Shown here: in pieces, positions 52,085-62,430 of the stretch
How positions within the stretch are numbered: the first letter of the stretch is position 1
How the letters are laid out: the number at the start of each line of letters is the position of its first letter
NCBI RefSeq assembly: GCF_003323735.1
Contig: NZ_QOIM01000038.1
Location: 124,001 to 188,000 of the forward strand
Reading direction: 5' to 3'
DNA: 64,000 bases
Origin: Streptomyces reniochalinae
GTDB lineage: Bacteria; Actinomycetota; Actinomycetes; Streptomycetales; Streptomycetaceae
Program-made: the position numbers and the translations under genes
Notes under the pieces: generated by a model
What the model was told of the DNA's origin: nothing
Seen by the model: the letters and a program-made list of their open reading frames with translations, nothing else
The model's database searches: none

Positions 52085-54367
52085 ATGACGCGTAAGGCTC
52101 CCTCCAGTGATCCCGTTCAGGACGCGCCCCAGGTGGGGGCACCCGCACAGGCGGCGGCCGGGCTGCCCGCCGTCGGGCACTCGCTGCGGATGGCGCGGCA
52201 GCAGATGGGGGTGAGGCGGACCGCGCTGACGCTGCTGCGCGTCAACCAGAAGGACGGATTCGACTGCCCGGGGTGCGCGTGGCCCGAGGGTGACCAACGG
52301 CATACGGCGGAGTTCTGCGAGAACGGCGCCAAGGCGGTCGCCGAGGAGGCGACCACCCGCCGGGTCACCCGCGCGTTCTTCGCCGCGCACCCGGTCGCCG
52401 ACCTCGCCGAGCGGTCCGGGTACTGGCTGGGGCAGCAGGGCCGGCTGACCGAGCCGATGTTCCTGCCCGAGGGCGGTGAGCACTACGAGCCGATCGGCTG
52501 GGAGGCGGCCTTCGACCTGATCGCCGAGGAACTGCGCGGCCTTTCGTCACCCGATGAGGCGGTTTTCTACACCTCGGGGCGCACCAGCAACGAGGCCGCG
52601 TTCCTGTACCAGCTCTTCGCCCGCGAGTTCGGTACGAACAACCTGCCCGACTGCTCCAACATGTGCCACGAATCGTCCGGCTCCGCGCTGACCGAGACGC
52701 TCGGCGTCGGCAAGGGCAGCGTCCTGCTGGAGGACCTGTACAAGGCGGACCTGATCATCGTCGCCGGGCAGAATCCCGGGACCAACCATCCCCGGATGCT
52801 CTCTGCGCTGGAGAAGGCCAAGGCGGGCGGCGCGAAGATCATCACGGTGAATCCGCTGCCCGAGGCCGGGATGGAGCGGTTCAAGAACCCGCAGACCCCC
52901 AAGGGACTGGCCGCGGGCGGCACCCCGCTCACCGACCTGTTCCTGCAGATCCGCCTCGGCGGCGACCAGGCGCTCTTCCGCGCGCTGAACCGCATGCTCC
53001 TGGAACGGGAGGGAGCGCTCGACGAGGCATTCGTCGCCGCGCACACGCACGGCTTCGAGGAGTTCGCGAAGGCCGCCCTGGCCACCGACCGGGACGAGAC
53101 CGCGGCCGCCACAGGACTCGAGCACGCCGAGATCGAGCGCGCCCTGGAGATGGTGTTGGCCTCGCGCCGCACCGTGGTGTGCTGGGCCATGGGGCTCACC
53201 CAGCACAAGCACTCGGTGCCCACCATCCGCGAGGTGGTCAACTTCCTGCTGCTGCGCGGGAACATCGGCCGCCCCGGTGCGGGCGTGTGCCCCGTGCGCG
53301 GCCACAGCAACGTGCAGGGCGACCGCACGATGGGCATCTTCGAGCGGCCCGCGCCCGACTTCCTGGACGCGCTGGAGCGCGAGTTCGGCTTCGCACCGCC
53401 GCGCGAGCACGGCCTCGACGTCGTTCGGGCCATCCGGGCGATGCGCGACGGGCAGGCGAAGGTGTTCGTGGCGATGGGCGGCAACTTCGTGGCCGCCTCC
53501 CCCGACACGCAGGTCACCGAGGACGCGATGCGGCGGGCCCGGCTGACCGTGCACGTCTCCACCAAGCTCAACCGCTCCCACTGCGTGACCGGCGCGCGGG
53601 CGCTGATCCTGCCCACGCTGGGCCGCACGGAACGCGACACCCAGCGCGGCGGAGACCAGTGCGTGACCGTGGAGGACTCCATGGGCATGGTGCACGCCTC
53701 CCGCGGACGGCTGGCCCCCGCGAGCCCCCAACTGCTGTCCGAGCCCGCCATCGTGGCCCGCCTGGCGCGCGCCACGCTCGGCGCCGGGTCGGCCACCCCG
53801 TGGGAGGAGTTCGAGGGGGACTACGGGCTGATCCGCGACCGCATCTCCCGCGTGATCCCCGGCTTCGAGGACTTCAACGCGCGCGTCGCCCGGCCCGGAG
53901 GTTTCGCGCTGCCGCACGCGCCGCGCGACGAGCGGCGCTTCCCCACCGCCACCGGCAAGGCGAACTTCACCGCCGCGCCCGTCGAGTACCCCCGGGTGCC
54001 CGAGGGCCGGCTGCTGTTGCAGACGCTCCGCTCGCACGACCAGTACAACACCACCGTCTACGGCCTCGACGACCGCTACCGCGGCATCAAAAACGGCCGC
54101 CGCGTGGTGCTGGTACGGCCCGAGGACGCCGAGGCGCTCGGGCTCGCCGACGGCGCGTACGCCGACCTGCGCAGCGAGTGGGGCGACGGGCGGGAGCGGG
54201 TGGCGCGCGGCTTCCGCGTCGTCCACTACCCGACGGCGCCCGGCTGCGCCGCCGCCTACTACCCCGAGACGAACGTACTCGTCCCGCTGGACGCCACCGC
54301 CGACGTCAGCAACACCCCCGCCAGCAAGTCCGTCGTGATCAGTCTCACTCCCTCCGCGGCCGAGTGA
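52085..54367 (+). CDS. FdhF/YdeP-family molybdopterin oxidoreductase
   Basis: A 760-aa molybdopterin-dependent oxidoreductase of the YdeP type (acid-resistance associated in E. coli). It has an N-terminal CPGC pair (FDCPGCAWPEG), YTSGRTSNEAAFLYQLFARE, NNLPDCSNMCHESSG where formate dehydrogenases have their ligand region, GQNPGTNHPRMLSALE, RRTVVCWAMGLTQHKHSV and a C-terminal molybdopterin-dinucleotide domain from about 640 (LLLQTLRSHDQYNTTVYG). There is no Tat signal, so it is cytoplasmic. The substrate is unknown. ATG 52085 is the start. It is divergent from polA. Confidence 0.92.
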   Translation: MTRKAPSSDPVQDAPQVGAPAQAAAGLPAVGHSLRMARQQMGVRRTALTLLRVNQKDGFDCPGCAWPEGDQRHTAEFCENGAKAVAEEATTRRVTRAFFAAHPVADLAERSGYWLGQQGRLTEPMFLPEGGEHYEPIGWEAAFDLIAEELRGLSSPDEAVFYTSGRTSNEAAFLYQLFAREFGTNNLPDCSNMCHESSGSALTETLGVGKGSVLLEDLYKADLIIVAGQNPGTNHPRMLSALEKAKAGGAKIITVNPLPEAGMERFKNPQTPKGLAAGGTPLTDLFLQIRLGGDQALFRALNRMLLEREGALDEAFVAAHTHGFEEFAKAALATDRDETAAATGLEHAEIERALEMVLASRRTVVCWAMGLTQHKHSVPTIREVVNFLLLRGNIGRPGAGVCPVRGHSNVQGDRTMGIFERPAPDFLDALEREFGFAPPREHGLDVVRAIRAMRDGQAKVFVAMGGNFVAASPDTQVTEDAMRRARLTVHVSTKLNRSHCVTGARALILPTLGRTERDTQRGGDQCVTVEDSMGMVHASRGRLAPASPQLLSEPAIVARLARATLGAGSATPWEEFEGDYGLIRDRISRVIPGFEDFNARVARPGGFALPHAPRDERRFPTATGKANFTAAPVEYPRVPEGRLLLQTLRSHDQYNTTVYGLDDRYRGIKNGRRVVLVRPEDAEALGLADGAYADLRSEWGDGRERVARGFRVVHYPTAPGCAAAYYPETNVLVPLDATADVSNTPASKSVVISLTPSAAE

Positions 54368-54450
54368 GCCCCCAGGGGGCATAGGCTCGGACCGGCCGGT
54401 CCACTCCCCCCGCCGGCCGGTCGGGCGACACGTGAACGGAGCAGCGGCGC

Positions 54451-54903
54451 ATGGGCGAGCGGACCACCACCGAGTTCCCCCAGGAGATCCTGGACCAGTG
54501 GGAGGGTTCCGGCCTCGACCTCCCGGCGCTGTTCTCCGCCGGGGCGCTGGGCGAGCGCATGGGCCTGGAGGTCGTGGAGGCCTCCCCCGAGCGGGTCGTC
54601 GGCACGCTGCCCGTGGAGGGCAACACCCAGCCGTACGGGCTGCTGCACGGCGGCGCCTCCGCGGTGCTGGCCGAGACGCTCGGGTCGGTGGGCGCCATGC
54701 TGCACGGCGGCCCCGGCAAGGCCGCCGTGGGAGTCGACCTGAACTGCACCCACCACCGGGGCCCGCGCGCCGGGCTGGTGACGGGGGTGGCCACCCCCGT
54801 CCACCGGGGCCGCACCATGACCAGCTACGAGATCGCCGTCTCGGACGAGCAGGGGCGGCGCGTGTGCTCCGCGCGGCTCACGTGTCTGCTGCGGGACGCC
54901 TGA
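54451..54903 (+). CDS. PaaI/YdiI-type hotdog thioesterase
   Basis: A 150-aa acyl-CoA thioesterase of the hotdog fold. The family motif LLHGGASAVLAETLGSVGA is near residues 64-82, with the active-site acid in the following helix. The second conserved strand VGVDLNCTHHRGPRAG and the late MTSYEIAV, RRVCSARLTCLL strands are in place. Members hydrolyse aromatic or short acyl-CoA thioesters. ATG 54451 has GAGCAGCGGCGC upstream, a weak RBS. It lies 83 bp after the FdhF-type gene, possibly in one unit. Confidence 0.93.
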   Translation: MGERTTTEFPQEILDQWEGSGLDLPALFSAGALGERMGLEVVEASPERVVGTLPVEGNTQPYGLLHGGASAVLAETLGSVGAMLHGGPGKAAVGVDLNCTHHRGPRAGLVTGVATPVHRGRTMTSYEIAVSDEQGRRVCSARLTCLLRDA

Positions 54904-55556
54904 GAGCTGTCCCGCGCGTCTTGCCTCCCCCTGCGCGGGGCGGGCCGGCTTGTCCCCGCCGACCGTGTTCCGGCGCCGGGGGTGCCACTTGCCGCGGTGC
55001 ACGGGCTGCCGGTGGGTCGTGGCTGGTGGGGGCACCTCCCGGCCGAAGGCTGGGGGAGCAGTTCCCCGCGCCCCTTCGGGGCGCGTCCATGAGTCCTCTG
55101 CGGCGCGAGGGCAGCCCCCGGCCCCCTCTCTACGTCACGGTGCGTGACGCGTCCGTGCCGTGACCTTCACATGATCCGCGAACGCGGCTTTGCGCGGGCA
55201 CTCACGCGCGTGCCGCGTACGGTATGCGGACCCTCTTTCGGACCCCGACTGGCGACTGCCCGAGCCAACTGCGGCTTCGGGCCGCGAAACGTGTCCGCCA
55301 TCTTCCCGTCACACACGGAGAGTTGAGCGAAGATCAGTTGGCGAGCTGCTGGTTCCGTGACGGTGATAACAAGAAAGTCACATCATCGACTGGACCTCTG
55401 CCCGTCTTCACAGCCTCGCCTTAGAGTCACCGCCAGTCACCGCGCCGCCGGGCGTGCATGACACAGCACCGATCTGTACCCCGTACGGCCCGGCGCGCGA
55501 CACGGCCACTCACGCACCCATGCCACGAGGGCCGCGCCTCGGGGAAAGGACTGATC
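54904..55556. other. 653-bp intergenic region upstream of livK
   Basis: Left part holds a nested dispersed repeat (55011-55084). The right part (about 55330-55440) is AT-richer than the surroundings (GTGATAACAAGAAAG...) and probably carries the livK promoter: TAGAGT at 55422-55427 could be the -10, about 130 nt before the start. No gene is supported. Confidence 0.5.
55011..55084 (+). repeat. nested Streptomyces dispersed repeats
   Basis: The outer element reads GTGGGTCGTGGCTGGT ... CAGTTCCCCGCGCCCCTTCGG, a word I know as a common intergenic repeat in Streptomyces genomes. It is interrupted after GTGGCTGGT by a second element (GGGGGCACCTCCCGGCC GAAGGCTGGGGGAG), also common and hairpin-forming. 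The end CGCCCCTTCGGGGCG forms a short stem. Confidence 0.65.
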
Positions 55557-56801
55557 GTGCGTCACCGTTCCTTGCTCATACTCACCACCACCGTCACGGT
55601 GGGAGCTCTCACCCTGTCCGCGTGCGGCTCGCGCGACGACAAGAGCGGGGGTGGCGAGGGTGGGGACAAGACCACCGTCGTCATCGGGCTCGACGCACCG
55701 CTGACCGGCGACCTGTCCGCGCTCGGACAGGGCATCAAGAACTCCAGCGAACTCGCGGTCAAGATCGCCAACAAGGACAACGAGGTCGACGGCGTCACCT
55801 TCAAGATCCAGGCGCTGGACGACCAGGGCCAGGCCGGCACAGGGCAGCAGAACGCCACCAAGTTCGTCGGCGACGACGAGGTCATCGGCGCCGTCGGCCC
55901 CCTCAACTCGCACGTCGGCCAGTCCATGCAGAAGGTCTTCGGCAACGCGGACATGGTGCAGGTCTCCCCCGCCAACACGGCGCCCGAGCTCACCCAGGGC
56001 CCCGACTGGCAGAAGGGCAAGAAGAAGCGGCTCTTCGACACCTACTACCGCACCTGCGCCACCGACGCGGTCCAGGGCCCGTACGCCGCCCAGTACCTGT
56101 TCGACAAGCGCAAGTTCAAAAAGGCGTACATCATCGACGACAAGAAGACCTACGGCGCCGGACTGGCGGGCACCTTCACCGACGAGTTCAAGAAACTCGG
56201 CGGCAAGGTCGTGGGCACCGACCACATCAACCCCGACGACCGCGACTTCTCCGCCGTCGCCACCAAGGTCGCCAAGTCCAAGGCCGACTTCGTCTACTAC
56301 GGCGGCGAGTACCCGGCAGGCGCCCCGCTCAGCGCCCAGATCAGCAAGGCCGGCTCCAAGGCACTGGTCGTCGGCGGTGACGCCCTCTACAGCGAGGAGT
56401 ACACCAAGCTCGGCAAGAAGAACGTCGAGGGCGACCTCGCCACCTCCGTCGGCGCGCCCCTGGAGAGCCTCGACACCGCCAAGACGTTCATGCAGAACTA
56501 CAAGAAGGCCGGCTACAAGCTGCCCTACGAAGCCTACGGCGGCTACGCCTACGACAGCACCAGGGCGGTCATCCTCGCCGTCAAGGCCGTCGTGGACAAG
56601 AACGACGGCAAGCTGCCCGACAGCATGGACGACGCCCGCAAGCAGGTCACCGAAGCCATGCAGGACGTCACGTTCGACGGCGTGACCGGACAGGTCGGCT
56701 TCGACGGTTACGGCGACACCACCAACAAGCAGCTGTCCGTCTACGAGGTCAAGAGCGGCAAGCACGAACCCGTGCAGACCGGCACCTTCAAGGAGAGCTG
56801 A
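55557..56801 (+). CDS. livK: branched-chain amino-acid ABC transporter substrate-binding lipoprotein
   Basis: A 414-aa lipoprotein that captures leucine, isoleucine and valine outside the cell. The signal peptide ends in the lipobox LSAC (Cys near residue 22). The periplasmic-binding fold is recognisable: VVIGLDAPLTGDLSALGQG, GPLNSHVGQSMQKVF, VQVSPANTAPELTQG, YGAGLAGTFTDEFKKLGGKV, YYGGEYPAGAPL and GYAYDSTRAVILAV, in order. GTG 55557 has AAAGGA 6 nt upstream. It is first in the liv operon; a strong hairpin before livH should let livK be made in excess. Confidence 0.95.
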   Translation: MRHRSLLILTTTVTVGALTLSACGSRDDKSGGGEGGDKTTVVIGLDAPLTGDLSALGQGIKNSSELAVKIANKDNEVDGVTFKIQALDDQGQAGTGQQNATKFVGDDEVIGAVGPLNSHVGQSMQKVFGNADMVQVSPANTAPELTQGPDWQKGKKKRLFDTYYRTCATDAVQGPYAAQYLFDKRKFKKAYIIDDKKTYGAGLAGTFTDEFKKLGGKVVGTDHINPDDRDFSAVATKVAKSKADFVYYGGEYPAGAPLSAQISKAGSKALVVGGDALYSEEYTKLGKKNVEGDLATSVGAPLESLDTAKTFMQNYKKAGYKLPYEAYGGYAYDSTRAVILAVKAVVDKNDGKLPDSMDDARKQVTEAMQDVTFDGVTGQVGFDGYGDTTNKQLSVYEVKSGKHEPVQTGTFKES

Positions 56802-56835
56802 CCGGACCCCGCACCGCCCCACCTTTCAGCGAACG

Positions 56836-56877
56836 ACGGCTGCGCGGGGACGCTCGGACGCGCCCCCGCGCAGCCGT
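56836..56877 (+). terminator. intercistronic hairpin between livK and livH
   Basis: A perfect 14-bp stem (ACGGCTGCGCGGGG / CCCCGCGCAGCCGT) with a 14-nt loop, 35 nt after livK and 27 nt before livH. A partial terminator or RNA-stability element here would keep binding-protein levels above permease levels. Confidence 0.7.
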
Positions 56878-56903
56878 ATCTGACACACCCAAGGAGTCCC
56901 CCG

Positions 56904-57833
56904 GTGCACGGTCTGCCGGATCAGCTGGCGAACGGACTCGCACTCGGCGCGTTGTACGGCCTCATCGCGATCGGGTACACGATGGTCTACGGCATCGTCC
57001 AGCTCATCAACTTCGCCCACGGCGAGATATTCATGATCGGCGGCTTCGGCGCGCTGACCGCCTACCTGTGGCTGCCCGACGGAACGGGCATGGCCCTCGC
57101 CCTCCCCCTGATGATCCTGCTCGGCGTCGTATGCGCCGTACTCGTCGCCGTGGGAGCCGAACGCTTCGCCTACCGGCCCCTGCGCGGCGGCCCCCGGCTC
57201 TCCCCGCTGATCACCGCGATCGGCCTCTCCCTCGCACTCCAGCAGGCCATCTGGGCCTTCTACCCGAACGCCAAGAAGGCCCGGCCCTTCCCGCAGATCG
57301 GCGGCGGCGACATCGACCTCGGCTTCGTCACCCTCTCCCGCGAGGACCTGTTCATCTTCATCTCCGCGCCCGTGTGCATGCTCGCCCTCGGCCTGTTCGT
57401 CGCCAAGACACGCACAGGACGCGCCATGCAGGCCACCTCCCAGGACCCCGACACGGCCAAGCTGATGGGCATCAACACCGACCGCATCATCGTGATGGCC
57501 TTCGCCATCGGCGCCGCGTTCGCCGCCGTCGCCGCCATCGCACAGGGCTTCAAAACCGGCGAGGTCAACTTCCGCATGGGCTTCATCGCCGGACTCAAGG
57601 CCTTCACCGCCGCCGTCCTCGGCGGCATCGGCAACATCTACGGCGCCATGGTCGGCGGCCTCGTCCTCGGCGTCGCCGAAGCCCTGGCCACCGCCTACAT
57701 CGGCAACGTCCCAGGACTCGAACAGTTCGGCGGCGGCTCGTGGAAGGACGTGTGGGCCTTCGTGCTGCTCATCCTCGTCCTCCTCCTGCGACCCCAGGGA
57801 ATCCTCGGCGAACGCCTCGCGGATCGGGCCTGA
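56904..57833 (+). CDS. livH: branched-chain amino-acid ABC transporter permease LivH
   Basis: A 309-aa inner-membrane permease with about 8 predicted helices. It has the LivH pattern: LANGLALGALYGLIAIGYTMVYG, LINFAHGEIFMIG, PLITAIGLSLALQQ and the coupling loop AMQATSQDPDTAKLMGINTDR (read in parts), which contacts the ATPases. GTG 56904 is preceded by AAGGAG. It pairs with LivM to form the channel. Confidence 0.95.
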   Translation: MHGLPDQLANGLALGALYGLIAIGYTMVYGIVQLINFAHGEIFMIGGFGALTAYLWLPDGTGMALALPLMILLGVVCAVLVAVGAERFAYRPLRGGPRLSPLITAIGLSLALQQAIWAFYPNAKKARPFPQIGGGDIDLGFVTLSREDLFIFISAPVCMLALGLFVAKTRTGRAMQATSQDPDTAKLMGINTDRIIVMAFAIGAAFAAVAAIAQGFKTGEVNFRMGFIAGLKAFTAAVLGGIGNIYGAMVGGLVLGVAEALATAYIGNVPGLEQFGGGSWKDVWAFVLLILVLLLRPQGILGERLADRA

Positions 57834-57838
57834 TACCC

Positions 57839-59704
57839 ATGACGACACACCACACCGACACCAGCGCGCACACCGCGCGAGCAGCCACCCCGGCGCACCA
57901 CTCCCCCACGGTCCGAGGGCCCCTCCCCCTCGGCGCTGACCCGCACGCCAGCCGCAGGAACGGCCAGGTGCTCGTCGGCGCCGGAGCGGTCACCGCCTTC
58001 GTCTCCACCATGCTCCCCTGGACCTGGACCGCCGAGTTCCCCGGCGACCTCACCATCGCCCTCTACCCGGCAGGACTCCAACTCCTCACCCTCGTCGCCG
58101 CCGTCCTGACCGCCGCCCTCCTGCTCGCCTCCGCAGGCGTACGCGGACTGCGCTGGCTCACCCCCGGCGGCAAACACAGCGCCCTGCTGCTGATGGCCCT
58201 CGCCTCACTCGCCGTCACCTGGTACACCGCAGGCGCCATCGCCGTCGAACTCGGCGGCCTCGTCAACCTCGAACCCGGCATGTGGATCGGCGCCGCCGGC
58301 ACCCTCCTCGCCGTCATCGGAGCCCTCGCACTCCCCGCCGACCTCACCCCCGAAACCGGCGACGCCCGCGAGCCCGGGCCGTGGGCGCGCCTCACCCACG
58401 CGCTCAAAGCACCCGCGCCAGGACGGCCCGCGCCCCTGCCCGAGTGGGCCGAGATCCTCGTGATCTGCGCCTCCTGCGCGCTGGGCCTCTACGTCTTCGC
58501 CTACGGCATCGAAGCGGACGGCGGCCCCCCGTTCATCGGCTTCCTGATGATCTCCGCCTTCGGCTTCCCCGCCCTCCAGCGCACCGGACTGCCCCGCAGG
58601 CTGACCGCGCTGACCGCCAAACACCGCGGCGTCACCCTCGCCGCCACCTTCGTCGCCGCCCTGCTCTTCCCCATCACCCAGAGCAACGAGGCCTACACCA
58701 ACATCGCCGTCAGCGTACTGATCTTCGCCACCGTCGCACTCGGCCTCAACATGGTCGTCGGCCTCGCCGGCATCCTCGACCTCGGATACGTCGCCTTCCT
58801 CGGCGTCGGCGCCTACACCGCGGCACTCGTCTCCGGAGCCGAGACCTCCGCGCTCGGCATCCACGTACCCTTCTGGGCCGCCGTCCTCATCGGCGCCGCC
58901 GTCGCTCTCGTCTTCGGCCTCGTCATCGGCTTCCCCTCCCTGCGCCTGCACGGCGACTACCTCGCCATCGTCACCCTCGGCTTCGGAGAGATCTTCCGCA
59001 TCTCCGTACAGAACCTCGACGGCGACTCAGGCCCCAACATCACCAACGGCCCCAACGGCATCCCCAACATCCCCGACCTGGAGATCTTCGGCTTCAACCT
59101 CGGCGAACCCCACACCCTCCTCGGCTTCGAACTCGGCCGATTCGCCAACTACTACCTGCTGATGCTGCTGTTCACCGCCGTCGTCGTCACCATCTTCCGG
59201 CGCTCCGACAACTCCCGCATCGGCCGCGCCTGGATCGCCATCCGCGAGGACGAGACCGCGGCACGCGCCATGGGCGTCAACGCCTTCCGGCTCAAACTCA
59301 TGGCCTTCGCCCTCGGCGCCACCCTCGCCGGCATGGCCGGCACCGTCCTCGCCCACGTCGAGTTCTCCGTCAACCCCGAGTCCTACAAGTTCGTCCACAC
59401 CGCGCCACCCAACTCCGCCTTCCTCCTCATCGCCGTCATCCTCGGCGGCATGGGCACCGTCAGCGGACCCCTCATCGGCGCCGCCCTCCTCTACCTCATC
59501 CCGGCCAAACTCCAGTTCATGGCCGACTACCAACTGCTCCTCTTCGGCATCGCCCTCGTCCTGCTGATGCGCTTCAGGCCCGAAGGCCTCATCGCCGACC
59601 GGCGCAAGCAACTGGAGTTCCACGAGACGGGACAACTCGACGTCCCCGACGCCACCGCACAGACGACCCCCGGCCTGCCCGGCATCGGCAAGACGGAGGC
59701 GTGA
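57839..59704 (+). CDS. livM: branched-chain amino-acid ABC transporter permease LivM, extended
   Basis: A 621-aa permease, about 200 residues longer than E. coli LivM. The extra N-terminal part (about 40-300) has several membrane helices and loops. The conserved LivM core (about 300-590) carries ALGLNMVVGLAGILDLGYVAF, RLHGDYLAIVTLGFGEI, AIREDETAARAMGVN (coupling loop) and ILGGMGTVSGPLIGA. ATG 57839 follows livH by 5 bp, so the genes are tightly coupled. It forms the permease with LivH. Confidence 0.94.
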   Translation: MTTHHTDTSAHTARAATPAHHSPTVRGPLPLGADPHASRRNGQVLVGAGAVTAFVSTMLPWTWTAEFPGDLTIALYPAGLQLLTLVAAVLTAALLLASAGVRGLRWLTPGGKHSALLLMALASLAVTWYTAGAIAVELGGLVNLEPGMWIGAAGTLLAVIGALALPADLTPETGDAREPGPWARLTHALKAPAPGRPAPLPEWAEILVICASCALGLYVFAYGIEADGGPPFIGFLMISAFGFPALQRTGLPRRLTALTAKHRGVTLAATFVAALLFPITQSNEAYTNIAVSVLIFATVALGLNMVVGLAGILDLGYVAFLGVGAYTAALVSGAETSALGIHVPFWAAVLIGAAVALVFGLVIGFPSLRLHGDYLAIVTLGFGEIFRISVQNLDGDSGPNITNGPNGIPNIPDLEIFGFNLGEPHTLLGFELGRFANYYLLMLLFTAVVVTIFRRSDNSRIGRAWIAIREDETAARAMGVNAFRLKLMAFALGATLAGMAGTVLAHVEFSVNPESYKFVHTAPPNSAFLLIAVILGGMGTVSGPLIGAALLYLIPAKLQFMADYQLLLFGIALVLLMRFRPEGLIADRRKQLEFHETGQLDVPDATAQTTPGLPGIGKTEA

Positions 59705-59711
59705 GGATCCC

Positions 59712-60670
<959 letters not shown>

Positions 60671-60671
<1 letters not shown>

Positions 60672-61384
60672 TGGCCCTGCTCGAAGTCGAGGACCTGCGC
60701 GTCGCCTACGGCAAGATCGAAGCCGTCAAAGGCATCTCGTTCTCCGTCGAAGCCGGCGAGGTCGTCACCCTCATCGGCACCAACGGCGCAGGCAAAACCA
60801 CCACCCTGCGCACCCTCTCAGGACTGCTCAAACCCCTCGCCGGGAAGATCACCTTCGAGGGACAGGTACTCAACGGAGTCGGCGCGCACAAGATCGTCTC
60901 CATGGGGCTGGCCCACTCCCCCGAAGGCCGACGCATCTTCCCCCGCCTCAGCATCGAGGAGAACCTCCAGCTCGGCGCCTTCCTCCGCAAGGACACCGAC
61001 GGCATCGCCCGCGACATCGACAGCGCCTACGAACGCTTCCCCATCCTCGGAGAACGCCGCCGCCAAGCCGCCGGCACCCTCTCAGGCGGCGAACAACAGA
61101 TGCTCGCCATGGGCCGCGCGCTGATGTCGCGCCCCAAACTGCTCATGCTCGACGAACCCTCCATGGGCCTCTCACCGATCATGATGCAGAAGATCATGGC
61201 CACCATCAGCGAACTCAAATCCGCCGGCACCACCATCCTGCTCGTCGAACAGAACGCCCAGGCAGCGCTCTCCCTCGCCGACCACGGACACGTGATGGAG
61301 ATCGGCAGCATCACCCTCTCCGGCACCGGAGAGGAACTGCTGCACGACGAATCGGTACGCAAGGCGTACCTCGGCGAGGACTGA
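60671..61384 (+). CDS. livF: branched-chain amino-acid ABC transporter ATP-binding protein LivF
   Basis: A 237-aa ATPase of normal family length. Walker A GTNGAGKTT is near residue 37, the signature LSGGEQQMLAMGRAL near 138, and Walker B LLMLDEPSMGLSP. It forms the heterodimer with LivG that powers the LivHM channel. ATG 60671 overlaps the livG stop by one base (TGATG), so it is translationally coupled. It is the last gene of the operon. Confidence 0.96.
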
Positions 61385-61416
61385 GCGCGGCCACCGGCCC
61401 GATCCGAACGCCACCA

Positions 61417-61455
61417 CGGGCTGAGGGGGCGCCTGCCGGGCGCCCCCTCAGCCCG
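61417..61455. terminator. bidirectional terminator between livF and the ANTAR regulator
   Basis: A perfect 17-bp stem (CGGGCTGAGGGGGCGCC / GGCGCCCCCTCAGCCCG) with a 5-nt loop between facing stop codons. Confidence 0.88.
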
Positions 61456-61476
61456 CGAGCGCCACCGCCGCCGCTG

Positions 61477-62160
61477 CTACCGCTGCTTCTTGCGTTCCTC
61501 ACCGTCCGCGATGACCGCCTCCGCGACCTGCTGCATCGACAGCCTGCGGTCCATCGACGTCTTCTGGATCCAGCGGAACGCCGCCGGCTCCGTCAGCCCG
61601 TACTGCGTCTGCAACACGCTCTTGGCCCGGTCCACCAGCTTCCGCGTCTCCAGCCGCTGGGCGAGGTCCGCGACCTCCTTCTCCAGCTCCCGCAGCTCCG
61701 TGAACCGCGAGACCGCCATCTCGATGGCCGGTACCACGTCGCTCTTGCTGAACGGCTTCACCAGGTAGGCCATGGCACCCGCGTCGCGGGCCCGCTCGAC
61801 CAGCTCACGCTGGGAGAACGCGGTCAGCATCAAAACCGGCGCGATGCTCTCCTCGGCGATCTTCTCCGCCGCGGAGATGCCGTCGAGTACCGGCATCTTC
61901 ACATCGAGAATGCACAGGTCGGGCTGGTGCTCGCGGGCCAGATCCACGGCCCGCTGCCCGTCGCCGGCCTCGCCGACGACGGTGTAGCCCTCCTCCTCGA
62001 GCATCTCCTTGAGATCCATCCGGATCAGGGCCTCGTCCTCCGCGATCACGACCCGCCGCGTCGCCGGAGGCACGTGCGCGCCGCCACTCGCCTCGGCAGC
62101 AGCCTCCACGGGCTCTGCACTCTGGACACTCTCAGACTCGGGGACGTCCGCGGCGCTCAC
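61477..62160 (-). CDS. pdtaR: ANTAR-domain response regulator (PdtaR-like)
   Basis: A 227-aa two-component regulator that acts on RNA. The receiver domain (about 37-150) has the acidic pair in IAEDEALIRMDL, the phospho-Asp in CILDVKMP (near 85) and the Lys in YLVKPFSK. A coiled linker (RELEKEVADLAQRLETRK) leads to the ANTAR domain (LVDRAKSVLQTQYGLTEPAAF, MDRRLSMQQVAEAVI), which binds paired hairpins in target mRNAs as an antiterminator. GTG 62160 has GAGGAG 7 nt upstream. The partner kinase PdtaS is not in the window. Confidence 0.94.
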   Translation of the reverse strand: MSAADVPESESVQSAEPVEAAAEASGGAHVPPATRRVVIAEDEALIRMDLKEMLEEEGYTVVGEAGDGQRAVDLAREHQPDLCILDVKMPVLDGISAAEKIAEESIAPVLMLTAFSQRELVERARDAGAMAYLVKPFSKSDVVPAIEMAVSRFTELRELEKEVADLAQRLETRKLVDRAKSVLQTQYGLTEPAAFRWIQKTSMDRRLSMQQVAEAVIADGEERKKQR

Positions 62161-62261
62161 TGGGCTCCTCGTTTCCGCACAGGTGGGGCCCTCGACTTTA
62201 CCCATTCCCACCCGGCAACGGTGACGGGGTATGCTCGGTTCGTCGGTCAGTCGGTCACCTA

Positions 62262-62345
62262 GCCGGGTTGATGGAACGGGCAGACATGATCCCCTCAAAA
62301 GGGATTGCCCGAAAGGGCGTGCGGGTTCGAATCCCGCACCCGGCA
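62262..62345 (+). tRNA. tRNA-Leu (anticodon CAA)
   Basis: A class II tRNA. The acceptor GCCGGGT pairs with ACCCGGC. The anticodon stem is ATCCC/GGGAT with loop CTCAAAA, so the anticodon is CAA (reads UUG). The long variable arm GCCCGAAAGGGC and the T arm GCGGGTTCGAATCCCGC are complete. The discriminator A is 62345; the 3' CCA is not fully encoded (ACCG). UUG is rare in this GC-rich genome. A TATGCT -10-like element lies at 62230-62235. Confidence 0.95.
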
Positions 62346-62350
62346 CCGCA

Positions 62351-62390
62351 ACAGGGCTCCGGTCACTCGTACGAGTGACCGGAGCCCTGT
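62351..62390 (+). terminator. terminator after tRNA-Leu
   Basis: A perfect 19-bp stem (ACAGGGCTCCGGTCACTCG and its complement) with a 2-nt loop, followed by TTTTCG, beginning 6 nt after the tRNA. It is an intrinsic terminator. Confidence 0.93.
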
Positions 62391-62430
62391 TTTCGTCCCT
62401 GCCCGGAGCAGCTGGCGTGATGCTGCCCAC

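Noticed and set aside
62221..62260. A RecA-NDp-like word (CGTCGGTCA) before tRNA-Leu
   Set aside because: No TAnnnT at the right distance; it fails the pattern.
62305..62430. Upstream extension of the LAGLIDADG-type protein
   Set aside because: It would translate through tRNA-Leu and its terminator.
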